From NCBI RefSeq assembly GCF_004379255.2, contig NC_056034.1:40406887-40470886 (forward strand): a stretch of 64,000 nucleotides of DNA, read 5' to 3'. Below are positions 15,001 through 26,740 of this stretch, one piece after another; position 1 is the stretch's first letter; each line of letters starts with the position of its first letter. The position numbers were made by a program, and so were the translations under genes. This DNA is from Salvia splendens (taxonomy: Eukaryota; Streptophyta; Magnoliopsida; Lamiales; Lamiaceae). The notes beneath the pieces were generated by a model, which saw only the letters and a program-made list of their open reading frames with translations, had not been told where the DNA came from and made no database searches.

Positions 15001-18000
15001 GCATGATTATTTATTTGACTTACATCTGTATTTTTCCATTAATTTGTCTCTTTAGCAAAGAGTTGATGTGAGGGCACTCGGTTCTGACGGAACTTACTAC
15101 AAGCTTTCAGCTGCGCTGCAGATGACATCAGACAGAACAAAGGTAGAAATGGTTAAACCCAATTATGGCATTAATTGTTAGTGTTACACTTGTGGGCTAT
15201 CTGCAATTTACTTTTGTGAAGTTGAATTGATTAGTTTATTCATTGATCTACTGTCTTCTTTAACAGATCTAAAGATTTCATTCTTTTTTTTAAATTGTGG
15301 TTGAGTGAGATAGAGCATGATGAAGAGGGCATTCCAGCCTTCCAGCCTCTGTAGAAAAGCATATAAAAGATAAATTCTGGAGAGAAATATATTATTTGTA
15401 TTAACCAGTAGAGACTCTCGTGTATATGTAGAGAGAGTAGAAACTAGGTTACAGCTTAATCCTAAGATAAGTAGTACTCGTACAAAAATAACTTGATGAT
15501 AGCCACTTCCCTCCAACTAAAATAATCCCATGACTTAATGCATAATTGGTAAAGTAAGAGAGAGATAGAAAGGAAAAGTGATTGAAGTATTATTCAAATG
15601 GGTCTCATCTTATTAGAGTGAAAAAAGCTTCCTAAAATGGAAAGTATGGAAAGTTTCTATTTTCAAGAGACAGACCAAAATGGAAATAATTCTATTTTAA
15701 AAAGATGGAGGTAGTATTTGAGAAAAGTAGACAAGTAGTAGATATATGTCATTACTTTACAAAGCACCTATATATATTACAAGTGACTAAGCTTGACTAG
15801 GACACATAACCGATTTGAGATACTTACATATAACTATATAACAGCCTCCATTGAGCAAGGCTAAGAAGAATTACGAATGCATAGTTTCTCCTATAAATGG
15901 GCTGCTGTGGGATCTGTACTGTGGGCTAATCTACCTTGCTTAATGGGCACTTGTGTTAACCTAGGTCGTTAAATATATCTACTATATAATGTTCTGTGAA
16001 TTCAATAAGATTAAGATGTATGTCCTTGATAAGGGAATTATGCTAAAGTGTGGGAAAGATGGTTGTAGTAATATGATTAACATTGAGATGCCTAATACTT
16101 TCACATTTTTCACTCTGGAGTTTATATGATAAAGAAAAAGAGTAATTATTAATTTTTTATTCAACTGCATCCACTGTCGTAATATATTATGGTGGGTATG
16201 TTAAATTGTACTAGGATGTCTATCATCCTGTATCATTATTTTTTACCTGACAGGCCAAGTGCATATTTGGCTTGTCAAACTTCATGTAGGACGTAGATCC
16301 ATAACTTTTTCCGGGGTAATTTAAGAGTTTTTTAAGACAAATAAATTTTTTATTGCAGTGACAAGATACCCCATTTTTAGTTGTTTGTTTCCATCTCTAT
16401 GTAAATATCTTCTGTTAAAATGTTTTATCTGCCTCACCAATGGAAGTTAATTCTAGTGCACATCGATGATGGTTCTCTTATATCTCATGTCTTTCCTGCC
16501 CACGTGATGGAAGTCCAATGTGTCATTCCGGCCCACACGTGCAGGGGCGTATTATAATGTCTTAAATTCCGTCCCACGTCGACTTGGTGAAAATCCCATC
16601 TAATCTATATAAGAGCGGATAACCCTCCCCCCTTATGAGGCCTTTAAAGGGTTCAGTGGCCCATTTCTAATATCTTCCTTATCTATGTAAATATCCCTGC
16701 CAATTTATGGGCACGTGTTAATAGTGTTCTCACATGGAAGGATGATATTTATAATTGCAACCTTCTTCAGATTCCAAGGGTTATAAGGAGAAAACTTGTG
16801 TCTATGTGCATGAAAAAAGAGAGCTCCTATCTACTGAGTGCTTTATTTTCTAGATATATTTCATAGTTTACCTTTAACAAGATAAATCAATTATCTATGC
16901 AGGTGGTACATTTTCAGCCACATACAATGTTCATGAACAGAGTTGGGTGTAGTGTATGTGTGCAACAATGCGATACTGAGTTACTGGAATGGCTTGATCC
17001 TACTGGACCTCCCAAACATTTTGGATGGCAGTCTGAAGTGCCTGAACTGATTAAGGTGTGTAGTAGTCATCCATACCCTTTATTTTTTGCTTTCCTTCGA
17101 ATCCGAGTTCTAACTGTATCAATCGTTCGCTGAAGCTGCGAATGGAAGGGTACCAGTGGAGTGCACCGTTCACCGTTGGGTCTGAAGGTCTTATGTCTAT
17201 ATGGTTGAGAAGTGAACAAGGAAGTGAACACATGGCTCTTTCAGTTGAAGTAAGAGGTGGGGCAAAGACATGCCGCTATGAAGTTATACTGCGTCGCTGC
17301 TCTTTCTCAAGTCCTTACAGGTGATTCTCAAATCTTGCTTCCTTAAATCAACTTCATCTTCTAACTGTGGTTAATCAATGATTTCACTTGTATATGATGG
17401 AATTCATACAAAAGAAACTGCGTGCTTCTTTCTTGAGAGTTATGTCAAGAAACTCTCAATCTCTATTGAGAGTCATGTCGGCTTAATGTGTTGTGGTTAT
17501 AAAGCCAATACAACCTACTTTTCGGAAGTAACACTAGTGTACTTAGGTTTTTTTCTTATTTTTCTAAACTTTCTGCAAATCAGTTTTCCTATAAGCATTA
17601 AATATGACTTTGACTAAAATGATTTCCTGTCATCATTCAACTGCAAATACAATCTTACGCAAATTTTGCTCTTATTGGAAAAAAAGAATTCCAGAGATAT
17701 ATTGTTTTTGCACTCTACCATTTTATGCTGCTTGTACTCTTGGCCTTCTATGGTTGCCACTTTATGTTTTCAACATATTGTCACTCTTATAGAAAAGACA
17801 ATGTGTTCCCTGTGGAACTTTCATGCATATTTCCTGCAAATAATTTAAAATCCACAGTGACGGTTACTTGTTAGAGCATGAATTTAAATGTTAATTCCTG
17901 CTACTTTAGTTTCTATATTTCTGATGCAAGCCTTTTGCAGGATCGAAAACCACTCTTTCTTTCTACCAATACAATTCCGTCAGGTCAATGGTTCCAGCGA

Positions 18001-21000
18001 CTCTTGGAGATCTTTACTTCCTAATGCTTCTGCTTCTTTTTCATGGGAAGATCTTGGTAGAGAACGATGTTTAGAACTACTGGTAGATGGAGATGATCCC
18101 TTGTCATCACAGAAGTACAACATTGATGAGATCAAAGATCATCAGCCCATCCCAGTTGCTGGAGGACCTAGGAGAAATCTAAGAGTAACCATCATCAGGG
18201 AAGAGAAGGTAAATGTGGTCAAAATCAGTGACTGGATGCCTGAAAATGAAACACCAGTTCCTCTTAACCGGAGTGCTTCATCGGTACAACAAATATGTGA
18301 AAGTAACTATCAGCTTGAGCCACCACCGTTGGTCTCAGAGAGTGAATTTCATTTCAGTCTTGATGTTTGTGAGCTTGGGTTGTCCATTGTTGACCATACA
18401 CCCGAAGAGATATTATATCTGTCGCTCAAAACGTTTGTGCTGTCATATTCCACTGGACTAGGCTCGGGTATAAGTCGGTAAAATTCTCAGCCATAGCACT
18501 CCAGCTTCCTTTTGTGATATGTTCATTAGATTATTTCTGTTACTTTGTCGTTATTAGTTTTGATGAAGGATCTTCCTTTACCCTTTTTAATATTGATCAC
18601 AACTTTATATGTTTCTATGCTAATTTTGGATTTTATAACTCAGGTTAAAAATGAGAATGGGGGGTATTCAGATAGATAATCACCTGCCTTTGACTCCAAT
18701 GCCAGTTCTCTTCCGGACACAAAGAGTAGGAGAGGACTCTGAATATACTTTGAAGATTTCAATAACCCAACAATCTAGTGGATCCTTAGATTTGTGCATA
18801 TATCCGTATATAGGTTTTCAGGTGAGTATATTAAGTATAATATGTTGCATAATCTTGATTTTCCAGTGCTAAGAAACCATGGGGAAATATTCTTTCAGGG
18901 TCCGGAAAATACTGCCTTTCTGGTCAATATTCATGAGCCAATTATCTGGCGCCTTCATGGGCTGATCCAGCAAGCTAATATATCCAGAATCTTTGATTCT
19001 GAGACCAGTTCTGTTTCAGTTGATCCCATCATTCAAATTGGGTATGCATGAAGCAACATCTTGTGCAACTTTTTATTCTTCTGTTTTCGTGATGTTTTTA
19101 AAGAATAGTTTGATCGTACTGCTCTGTGTTTACAGTGTCCTGAACATGTCCGAAGTCCGTTTTAAAGTAACCATGGTTATGTCACCAACTCAACGACCAG
19201 CAGGTGTCCTTGGATTTTGGGCTAGCTTAATGACTGCTCTTGGAAATACTGAAAATATGCCGGTCAGCATGACTTCCCTGTCTTCTTCTCTATCTTACAT
19301 TTAATGTGATGTTAGTGATGCTGGTCATGAGTTCAACAACTTAGGTTTCATTTCTGAGAACTTACATTTTTCATCTTTCAGATATATGCATTACTCCCTT
19401 TGGTCGCTGTTTATTTTTTCTTTTTCTCATATGTATCTTCTTTTCCGTAGGTGGTTTCATTTGATTTGTTTCTGAACATGGTGCTTGTACATGAATCATC
19501 TAGTTATGAGGACTCGACATTTATGATTTGTTAAATTGTGGATAATCTTTCAAATTTTCATGTAGAAGTGATATTAATTGTAGTGTCTTTGATATTTGCT
19601 TTAATCAGGTCCGGGTAAATCAGAGATTTCAGGAAAATGTTTCTATGAGACACAGTGTTCTAGTCAGTAATGTTGTCTCAAATATCACAAAGGATGTACT
19701 AAGTCAGCCCCTACAGCTTCTTTCTGGGGTTGATATTTTGGGAAATGCAAGTAGTGCACTTGGACATATGAGCAAAGGGGTTGCTGCCTTATCAATGGAC
19801 AAGAAGTTCATACAAAGTCGTCAAAGACAGGTCTGAATTAGTTATGCCTATTTGCTGTGACTCTGAGCTCTAGATCATTATTTTTTTAATAAAGTTACTC
19901 TTGACCAGAATGGGTAAATACCATCTAACATTCCAACGTTTGTGACTTTTTCATTTTGTGTCTCAGTGTAAGCATGTTAACAAATAAAGCTCTAACTTTT
20001 TAAACAGGTTCATAAAAATGTTCTGGCTACCGGAATCGGGCCGGTTTTGCCTAGCCGGCAAGTGGGAAATGCACGTCAGTTGCACAAATGATGTAAAAAA
20101 CTGTCATTTCACATATTTTCCCTGTTATTTCACAAAACAAAAAGATATGAATTTAACCCTTAAAAAATGCATGAATTCAATAATCAAATGTCGCTTTGCT
20201 TTTTTTTTAGATTCCATGTTTGCCAACTAGTAAAAAATGACCCTAATTATAGACATAAAAGTGCCAACTAGACAAAACAGGCCTAATTTGGGTTACCAAA
20301 GTACAATTGTTAAAAAAAATGGAAAGGTTGGGATCTGATTTATTAATATGCTTACATTAGGACACAAATGTGAAAAGTCATAAACATTGGAGTGGTAAAT
20401 GGTATTACCCTTTAAAGAATGCAATAGAGGTTGACTAATTTCTTATTGAACACTGATCCTTGTTTGGCATTTTGTCTTCTGATGTTTGCACATAAATAAT
20501 TTGTGTTGAGTATTGTTCTTCAAATTACACATTCTTTATCTTGCAGGATAACAAAGGTGTGGAGGACATCGGCGATGTCATAAGAGAAGGTGGTGGGGCT
20601 TTAGCTAAAGGCATATTCCGTGGAGTCACTGGCATTTTAACGAAGCCTCTTGAAGGAGCAAAAGCATCTGGTGTTGAAGGCTTTGTACAGGGTGTCGGAA
20701 AAGGAATAATAGGTGCTGCAGCGCAACCTGTCAGTGGTGTTTTAGATCTTTTGTCCAAAACTACAGAAGGCGCAAATGCAATGAGAATGAAGATTGCAGC
20801 AGCCATTGCTTCTGAAGATCAGCTACTGCGCCGAAGACTACCCCGGGCTATTGGTGGTGATAATTTGCTCAGGCCTTATGATGAGTACAAAGCAAAGGGC
20901 CAGGTACATTCTCTTCTACTCAAATGATTTATGACATTTTCGATTTGGTGCTGCTTTTTGGCATGCTTGCTGCATAAACTGGCAACTTAAAAATGCTTTA

Positions 21001-22485
21001 TCAAGATAAGATGGATGATTTGTGGTATTATGTGAGCATTTTTGGTTAATCAATAACTGGGCTGAAACACGTCGGACTTGCCAGAATTACTTTTTAGTCA
21101 ATATTCTGATCAGGATCAGTTAAATGGAGTTTTTATGGTTCGTACTGTGCCTGACTATCCCCTCCATTTTTCACAGTGCTCACCTAAGACAAATTTGTTT
21201 TCTTTCCCTTGTTTCACTTTCAAACTATACATCTATGAATCTATGATATATAATCTAACTTTTGAGCGGTATAAACCCAAGATCCTATCTCTTTTGCCAA
21301 TTATAGGTCAGCCTAAATATTTTACCAGAGAAGGTTGAAATGCTGATGCCTACCTTTTTTGTGTATGGTATTCGGTAAATAACTATGTCAATTTTGCATT
21401 GCCGAGTTCTATTGCAAGTTCCGCTTCTGAGCTCTCTCTGTTTCTTACTTTGGTAAGTGTGACTATATGATTCTTTTTCATGATGAAGGCGATACTGCAA
21501 TTAGCGGAATCTGGATCGTTTTTGGTTGACATGTTCAAGGTCCGCGGGAAATTTGCTTTGACAGACGCCTACGAGGACCACTTTGCTCTTCCGAAAGGCA
21601 GAATTGTTATGGTCACTCACCGGAGAGTTATACTGCTTCAAGTTAGTTCGATTCTGTCAATCTGCATGTTTTTTGTCGTGTAAACCATGTTTCTGACTGT
21701 TTTGTTGTGCTGTTTCAGCAACCATCCAACCTTATTCAACAGAAAAAATTCAACCCAGCCAGAGATCCATGCTCGGTGATCTGGGACGTGGCGTGGGACA
21801 ACTTAGTAACAATGGAACTGACTCATGGGAAGAAAGATCATCCCATTGCTCCACCATCACGCGTTCTTCTGTATCTGCATAGCAAATCTGCTGACACAAG
21901 GGATCAACACCGAATTATAAAGTGCAATCGTGATTCTAATCAAGCATTCGAGGTTTATTCTGCAATCGAGCTAGCAAGATCAACCTACTTGCCAGACCTG
22001 TCAACGGTTTGATTTCATTTCCAACCACTTCCTCTTTTCAATTGATACAAATAGAGAATGTATGAAGATGATTCTCATTAGAGGTAGTCTTGTGTTAAGA
22101 CGTCTGGGTCAAGATCCATCCGGTACGTAGCCATATCCCAATCTAAACACAACCTAACACTAACAAATTACAATATGCACCGGATATGAGCTTAATTCCG
22201 GATATGGGTACCTGTCCCATCAGACGGTCAGACACGCGTTTTTGTTATCTCACAATGCACCACTGTAGCATTCATTCTCTGCTTGAGAGTACGTTTCTAA
22301 GCATGTATTTTTCTGCTTACACACAATTCAATCTTTTTCAGGTTTCAAAGAAAAGCAAGGTGACGAGACCCTACGCTCCAACAGTCGAACATCCAAATCT
22401 TAAAGGAGGGGGGTACATAATGTCGCCACAGATGCCTTCACCCGTATCCTCATATTCATCTCTCGGATCACTGAACAGTGACTGA
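38..22485 (+). CDS. VPS13: VPS13-family bridge-like lipid transfer protein, C-terminal ~3,214 residues (5' partial)
   Basis: VPS13 proteins are rod-shaped bridges that move lipids between membranes at contact sites. Exons read by eye: 38-63, 368-796, 1142-1468, 1592-1723, 1810-1923, 2692-2876, 3419-3527, 3599-3742, 4515-4790, 4897-5514, 6336-6554, 6855-6958, 7550-7845, 8051-8135, 8765-9469, 9562-9880, 9986-10144, 10223-10386, 10494-10674, 10760-11029, 11125-11331, 11769-11823, 12196-12326, 12408-12893, 12981-13787, 13901-13977, 14515-14962, 15056-15142, 16903-17055, 17136-17320, 17941-18477, 18644-18821, 18899-19041, 19136-19262, 19609-19830, 20547-20903, 21489-21641, 21719-22006, 22342-22485. 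All phases join without a stop. Order along the fragment (its own residue numbers): extended middle region; VPS62/DUF946-like repeats (~985-1365); C2-like segment (~1600-1740); adaptor-binding (SHR-BD/VAB) region (~2210-2680); glycine-rich amphipathic ATG2_C-like helices (~2830-3010); PH-like C-terminus (~3025-3165). The C2 and VPS62-like insertions suggest the plant VPS13M type rather than SHRUBBY (inference). The N-terminal chorein region, probably ~1,000 residues, is outside the window. Confidence 0.93.
823..1075. mobile_element. Stowaway-like MITE in VPS13 intron
   Basis: A 253 bp non-coding element flanked by TA at 821-822 and 1076-1077. Its ends are inverted copies: CTACCTCCATCT at the left and AGACGAAGGTAG at the right, and the pairing extends inward through the AAAATAGAAC segment. 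It fills most of the 345 bp intron 797-1141. It lacks any coding capacity, as expected for a MITE moved by Tc1/mariner transposase. Confidence 0.85.
2064..2193. repeat. Inverted repeat (~37 bp arms) in a VPS13 intron
   Basis: Arms near 2064-2103 and 2156-2193 both carry ACTGAATC, then TATAATTTACTGAACT, in opposite orientation, separated by about 50 bp. The size and arrangement fit a small MITE, but I could not define a target-site duplication. It lies in the 768 bp intron 1924-2691. Confidence 0.6.
8051..9880 (+). other. VPS62/DUF946-like repeat block inside VPS13 (exons 14-16 of the window)
   Basis: Three consecutive exons encode four degenerate copies of one motif: a W-x-P pair, then P-x-(G/N)-Y, then a G-x-C or GDC. 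Examples are FWRPRAPSNYVILGDC near 8078, LWLPISPPGYLALGC near 8917, IWRPIPRPGYTILGDC near 9409 and FWYPVAPAGYVSVGC near 9681. This is the signature of the plant VPS62 (DUF946) family, which is known as a separate protein and as an insertion in plant VPS13 proteins. Its biochemical role is not known to me. Confidence 0.7.
11408..11504. mobile_element. 97 bp palindromic Stowaway-like MITE in VPS13 intron
   Basis: Flanked by TA at 11406-11407 and 11505-11506. The two halves pair almost perfectly: the arm at 11424-11456 matches the reverse complement of 11465-11497 with one visible mismatch. A run of about 14 C at 11410-11423 replaces the usual CTCCCTCC end, while the right end is GGACGGAGGGAG. 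It sits in the intron 11332-11768, so the VPS13 pre-mRNA would contain this hairpin. Confidence 0.85.
15533..15714. mobile_element. Truncated Stowaway-like MITE, same family as 823-1075
   Basis: This stretch is a diverged reverse-oriented copy of the element at 823-1075. It shares the segments around AATTGGTAAAGTAAGAGAG and CCAAAATGGAAATAATTC and ends in AGATGGAGGTAG followed by TA. The other terminal repeat is not recognisable, so it looks 5'-truncated or decayed. It lies in the 1.76 kb intron 15143-16902. Confidence 0.65.
16490..16670. repeat. LTR-like retroelement remnant in VPS13 intron
   Basis: The block has CCCACACGTG, GTCCCACGTCGACTTGG, CTATATAAGAG (TATA-like) and CTTATGAGGCCTTTAAAGGG in the order seen in many dicot retroelement LTRs. 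The layout resembles the TRIM LTR at 54398. No paired repeat, primer-binding site or target duplication was found, so the borders are approximate and the assignment is an inference. Confidence 0.4.
19912..20410. mobile_element. MULE-like MITE with long terminal inverted repeats in VPS13 intron
   Basis: The first ~75 bp, starting GGGTAAATACC, reappear as a reverse complement in the last ~75 bp, ending GGTATTACCC. Shared inner blocks include GACTTTTTCA and GTAAGCAT. Long inverted ends on a 0.5 kb non-coding element fit a non-autonomous Mutator-like transposon. A 9 bp target duplication could not be resolved, so the class is tentative. The host intron is 19831-20546. Confidence 0.65.
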
Positions 22486-23841
22486 TACAACATAAGTAGC
22501 TCATCTACACATTCTTGAAAATTTAGTTTATCAAACTACAAACTCTATAAGGACGCTGATAATCTACAAACTCTCACTCAAAAAACAGTCCCAACCACCA
22601 CAAATTTCTTGTTTCTAATCTACGATGAAATTCATGTACGTGAAATAGAAACAATCAACAACCCAAGTTTGAACCAAATTTACAAGAAATGTGGAGCGGC
22701 ATATACCACCAAATAGAAAATGTTTGCAGCATAGTTTTGGTTATGTCCAAGCAGTTATTGGCTGGAAAAGTTTGAGTTTATATTTTTAGTTTGATGATAA
22801 AAGAGTGTTATATTAGTTCTTAATGTTGAATGATAACATGTTGCTTCTACTTTGTGAATCTTCATTTTCAATATATAAACTGCATCATACTTTTTTCTAT
22901 GTGATGATTCCACCAATATATATACGGACTATAAAAAATTGACAACGAAGTGAGATTTTTTTTATTGACATTGTTTTATTTATGTAATAAAATGTGGATT
23001 TGCTTGATAGTAGTATTTTTTTTCTATGCAATGCAATGGCTTTGTATATCTATGTTTATAATTTCTACCTGTTTTTCAAATTTGTTCTATTTTTTTAAAA
23101 AATACTAATTTTATACTTACTTTTTAAAATATAAATAAATTTATACAAATATATTGATGGTGATTGATCAATATTCAAAGTATTGAAGAATGAAAAGCTT
23201 GTCGCAGTGGAAGTCAGAGAAAATCAAACACTTCGGATATTGCAATAACATCTATTAATCTTTTTTTCTTAAAGATAGCATTATAAATCTAATCAAATAA
23301 AAAATGTAGCAATACAAAAACACAATTCCAGTTATCAAAATCAGAAAATCCCTAGAATCAAATGAGAAGTTTAGTTTTTTTTTAAAAAAATAAAAATAAA
23401 TTATGTATGGGAGGAAATAGTATCGAACACAAACAATCTTAGTTTTAACAATACCAAATAAATTTTTCTTAATTTTTATACCTTCTATAATTGAACACAA
23501 TGCTTGTTGCCCCCAAAACCCTAAACTCCACCGAATTTGCATGTTTCAAGTTAAGACCTACATTTGGGTCATTTTGAATGAATAACAGGTAAAGTGTGGT
23601 CTTATATCACATATATTGTATAATTTTTTTAATTTTACGTGTTTGTTGAGTAGTGATAAAAAACGGCTTAAATATGGAAGAGGCCAAGAGCTGATGATTT
23701 GATGTTTGTGGTCGCCGAGTGTCCCAGCGGTCAACCAACAAGCCGAGTGGCCCGGTTTGGAACGCGCCTGATCGAGCAACGTAGCCGTCCACTGATCAAG
23801 GGTTAGCGAATGAGCATCTAATGGACACTCTTGCCGACAGA
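22486..23841. other. VPS13 3' flank; A+T-rich intergenic DNA, no gene seen
   Basis: The first few hundred bases should hold the VPS13 3' UTR. The rest is very A+T-rich, with homopolymer runs and only short, unconvincing reading frames. No terminal repeats or RNA gene were recognised. Confidence 0.6.
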
Positions 23842-23846
23842 GACTA

Positions 23847-24177
23847 TGATACGTGCATATCTATATGAAGATTCTCATATCTTTATTAATAAATTAATTA
23901 GCGATTTATCATATCTTTTACATATATGTTTAGGATATTTTCTTGTTCCTTAAGTTAGGGTATCCACTATTTATAATAGTGAACATTGTTATTCATTTCA
24001 TTCAATTCAAGAAATATCAAATTATCTTATTTTCTCAATTTTATCGTCTTCTTTAATTTTCTGCAAACACTAGTTTTGGAGCTGATCCCGGGGAAAGCCC
24101 GTGACGTCCACCTTTATCCTTCCGGCGTCGACCGCTCGTCGTCGCCGGAATCTTGTTAAAGGAGTGCACCCTTAACA
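23847..24177 (+). repeat. 5' LTR (331 bp)
   Basis: Begins TGATACG and ends TTAACA. It matches 25622-25942 along its length, notably the block from CTTGTTCCTTAAGTTAGGG to the end, with scattered substitutions and small indels. These show the insertion is not very recent. Confidence 0.9.
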
Positions 24178-24436
24178 ATTGGTGCTTTCATTGTGATCTC
24201 ACCCCCCAGTTCCTGTCGTCATGTCCTACAACTACGCCGCCCACCACCGTATACAACCACCGCCCGATGCGGAGTTTCCCTACTGGCTAGCACAGCCACA
24301 CAGCTTCCACAGCGTCGTCCAGCCATGACAGCAGTCGTACCAATTCGGTGTGCCCTTGTAGGAGGAACCGGCGCTGCACAACCAGCCGTCACGCCCCGAA
24401 CACCCAACCCTGGCAGCAACCACCCGATCCGCCGGA

Positions 24437-25057
24437 TTGGCAACACAACTCACAACCGCAACAGTTAGCTTCACAAGAGCAGGATTGTCAGTTGTTCGGA
24501 GGTCGTACGATACCCATGTGTTCCTGCCGGCGGTAACGAACCCGGTGCTGTCGTCGGTCGTCGAATCACCGCCCCTGGACCCAATTAAAGTCATGTTCGG
24601 ACATATGATGACAGGTATGGCGAGATTGGAGTCGCTTATGGACGAGATTGACGGACAACAGCACGCATACCACGAACAGCCATCCTACTGGCCGGTTACA
24701 GCTGCTGCCCTGCAGTCGCCCTTCACCTACAAAGATCCATATAGTCTGCCGCCGTCCGACACTGATCCCTATAGTCAGCCGCAGTACCACACCAATCCCC
24801 ACACGCAGCTGAGTCCAGCACCGCCCTCAACCGGCTGGCCGCCAACACCCCCGCAACATTCACTGTCTTGCTGGTGTCCACCGACAGCCACGCCGCTGCC
24901 CACTGCAGTTATCCCGATCTCAACCCCTGCCAGTGGGTTTGCTGAAATCCAACATTTGCCGCGTCCGCCGCAGCAGGCCCAATTTCAAATTTTTGCTGAA
25001 CCTATATGCCGATCATGGAAGAGGTTCGAACAGAAGAATTGCCTCCGATTGGGGTGA
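24437..25057 (+). pseudogene. Proline/glutamine-rich reading frame in the LTR element, possible gag remnant
   Basis: This open frame of about 206 codons is rich in Pro, Gln and Ser and lies where gag would start. No zinc knuckle or other gag signature is visible. A different frame opening at ATG 24221 stops after some 36 codons, so the leader looks frameshifted or decayed. Its function is unknown and it may not be translated. Confidence 0.35.
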
Positions 25058-25644
25058 TAGACGAGGAGGATGGCTCAATTGAGGATGGATTTGATTATTC
25101 CACCTAGAAGATTCTTGATTCTTCTGCTGGTTTTTGTGGAGTTGAAAAGGCTGAGAAGGAGACGAAACCCACTCAGGATCACAAGTGCGAGGAGGAACAA
25201 GTTCAAGGGCAGTTTGAGTGCTCGATGCAACTAAATGCTTTTCCAATCAAGGTTCTTCACGCTAAGGTTGATTTGGGTAATTCCATGAGGTACAACACGT
25301 CAATGGAATTATTGAGTGATTCATCACATGTTAAGAATGTTGCAAATATGAATCATCGATTAACATCACTCAATGCCGGTGCCCGGTTGATTCCTCCGCA
25401 AAATGACACTCTATGCTTGAGCATTCATGGACGCATTCACAAGATTTTAGAACTGAATTATCATGTCCATAAGGGTCATCCATTTGTGATTTTTGATGGA
25501 GATGATGCAGGGAGACGCTCAACTATTCGGTGTATGTTTGACCCAGGAGGATTCCTCGACGCGCATCGTTGCTTCATGGTTCCCACCTTGAGGACAAGGC
25601 GGATTTTAACCGTGGGGGAGTTGATACGAGCATATCTTCAATAA
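25015..25644 (+). pseudogene. Unrecognised reading frame in the LTR element, broken by one TAG
   Basis: Reading from ATG 25015, the frame is open to 25644 except for a TAG at 25105-25107. It overlaps the preceding Pro/Gln-rich frame by 43 bases and runs 23 bases into the 3' LTR. The first 30 codons are acidic (many Glu and Asp). The rest, open from 25108, is of mixed composition with no catalytic motif I recognise. It could be gag-derived or a captured host fragment. Confidence 0.3.
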
Positions 25645-25942
25645 TATCCCCATATCTTTATTAATTAGTTAGTTATTGATTTGTCATGTCTTCTCATATT
25701 TATTAGGATTATTTTCTTGTTCCTTAAGTTAGGGTATCCACTATTATAAATAGTGGACATTGTTATTCATTTCAATCAATCAAGAAATAACATATTTTCC
25801 CAATTTTATCGTCTTCTTTAATTTTCCGCAAACACTAGTTTTGGAGCTGATCCCGGGGAAAGCCCGTGACGTCCACCTTTATCCTTCCGTCGTCGACCGC
25901 TCGTCGTCACCGGAATCTTGTTAAGGGAGTGCACCCTTAACA
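25622..25942 (+). repeat. 3' LTR (321 bp)
   Basis: Starts TGATACGAGC and ends CCTTAACA. It is about 10 bp shorter than the 5' LTR because of indels in its first third, and is immediately followed by the GACTA target duplicate. Confidence 0.9.
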
Positions 25943-26081
25943 GACTATGCCTTCCAAGTACCTGCATGAGCATTCAATGGCCACTCTGAGTATAACTGTG
26001 AACTTTTGGGAATTATATGATGTAGGCGGCAAATAAGATCTACTGAAAGTGTTTAGAGGGAGGTGGTAAGAAATACACATT

Positions 26082-26159
26082 GGAGGAAGGGGCACGTCCC
26101 ATCCAGAGAAATGAGGTGATGGAGGAAGGGGCACGTCCCATCCAGAGAAATGAGGTGAT
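26082..26159. repeat. 39 bp tandem repeat, two copies
   Basis: Units at 26082-26120 and 26121-26159 both begin GGAGGAAGGGGCACGTCCC and are identical by eye. There is no coding meaning. Confidence 0.9.
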
Positions 26160-26555
26160 GGATGAGAGGGTGAAAGAAATAGATAAGAGGCATAGTGAAA
26201 TTGAAAATGAAGATGACACAAAACTTAGATAAAAATATAATTGAAATCAACAAAAAGAATTTAAAAATAGGTTGTTCAAAATGGTTTGTCATGCAAACTG
26301 TTTTATGTGCTAAACCGGAACAGACAACCTGCTGGTTTGCGGCTGAATTGATCGAACCATCCGGTCAGTTTTTTAAACATTAGTGTCATATTTTGTTAAA
26401 TAGACTGAAATAGCCCACAAGGAATAAAATGAAAATGGCAAAAATGTCTCAAAACAATTATAGTTCTATCTTCTATCAATGAATTATCTTGAAAATCCTT
26501 GAGCAATATTGAAAAATGATTTTATATATAATTCCGTCAATCAATCGCCTAATAC

Positions 26556-26740
26556 TCCCCCGGTCTCACTGCAGCGAGTCACATTCTTTTTTGGATTGTA
26601 TCATTGGAGTTGAATCATTTTCCTCTTTGATAAAAATTACGCATTTAGTCTATACTACTATAACTCTATTATATCATTATATACTTTCCCTTCAATCATA
26701 CTTTATCTACTTTATACTCAGTCATATAATTAACTAAAGG
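26556..26740. mobile_element. Partial Stowaway-like MITE
   Basis: A left end CTCCCCCGGTCTCACTGCAG follows a TA, then comes a T-rich interior like that of other Stowaway copies here. The matching right terminal repeat is absent, so it is either truncated or not a MITE. Confidence 0.4.

Larger units (their letters stand above)
23847..25942 (+). mobile_element. Non-autonomous LTR retrotransposon, complete with target-site duplication
   Basis: Two long terminal repeats bound a 1.44 kb interior, and GACTA is duplicated at 23842-23846 and 25943-25947. Both LTRs start TGATACG and end CTTAACA. The probable primer-binding site starts just after the 5' LTR (TGGTGCTTTCATTG from 24180; the tRNA was not identified). 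A purine-rich tract (GTGGGGGAGT) abuts the 3' LTR. The CTTGAGGACAAGGCGG stretch just upstream is typical of Ty3/gypsy 3' ends, which points to that superfamily. No protease, reverse transcriptase or integrase motif is present, so it must have been moved in trans. Confidence 0.9.

Noticed and set aside
15200..15530. Possible Copia LTR remnant (TAGAGACTCTCGTG, AGTACTCGTAC)
   Set aside because: Only scattered LTR-like words were seen; no paired end, primer site or coding trace.
1..22485. Frameshift or pseudogene in VPS13
   Set aside because: All 39 exons join in phase with no internal stop, so the visible part looks intact.
24219..24594. Two antisense frames in the LTR element
   Set aside because: They are open because of G+C-rich composition, overlap the plus-strand leader and show no domain.
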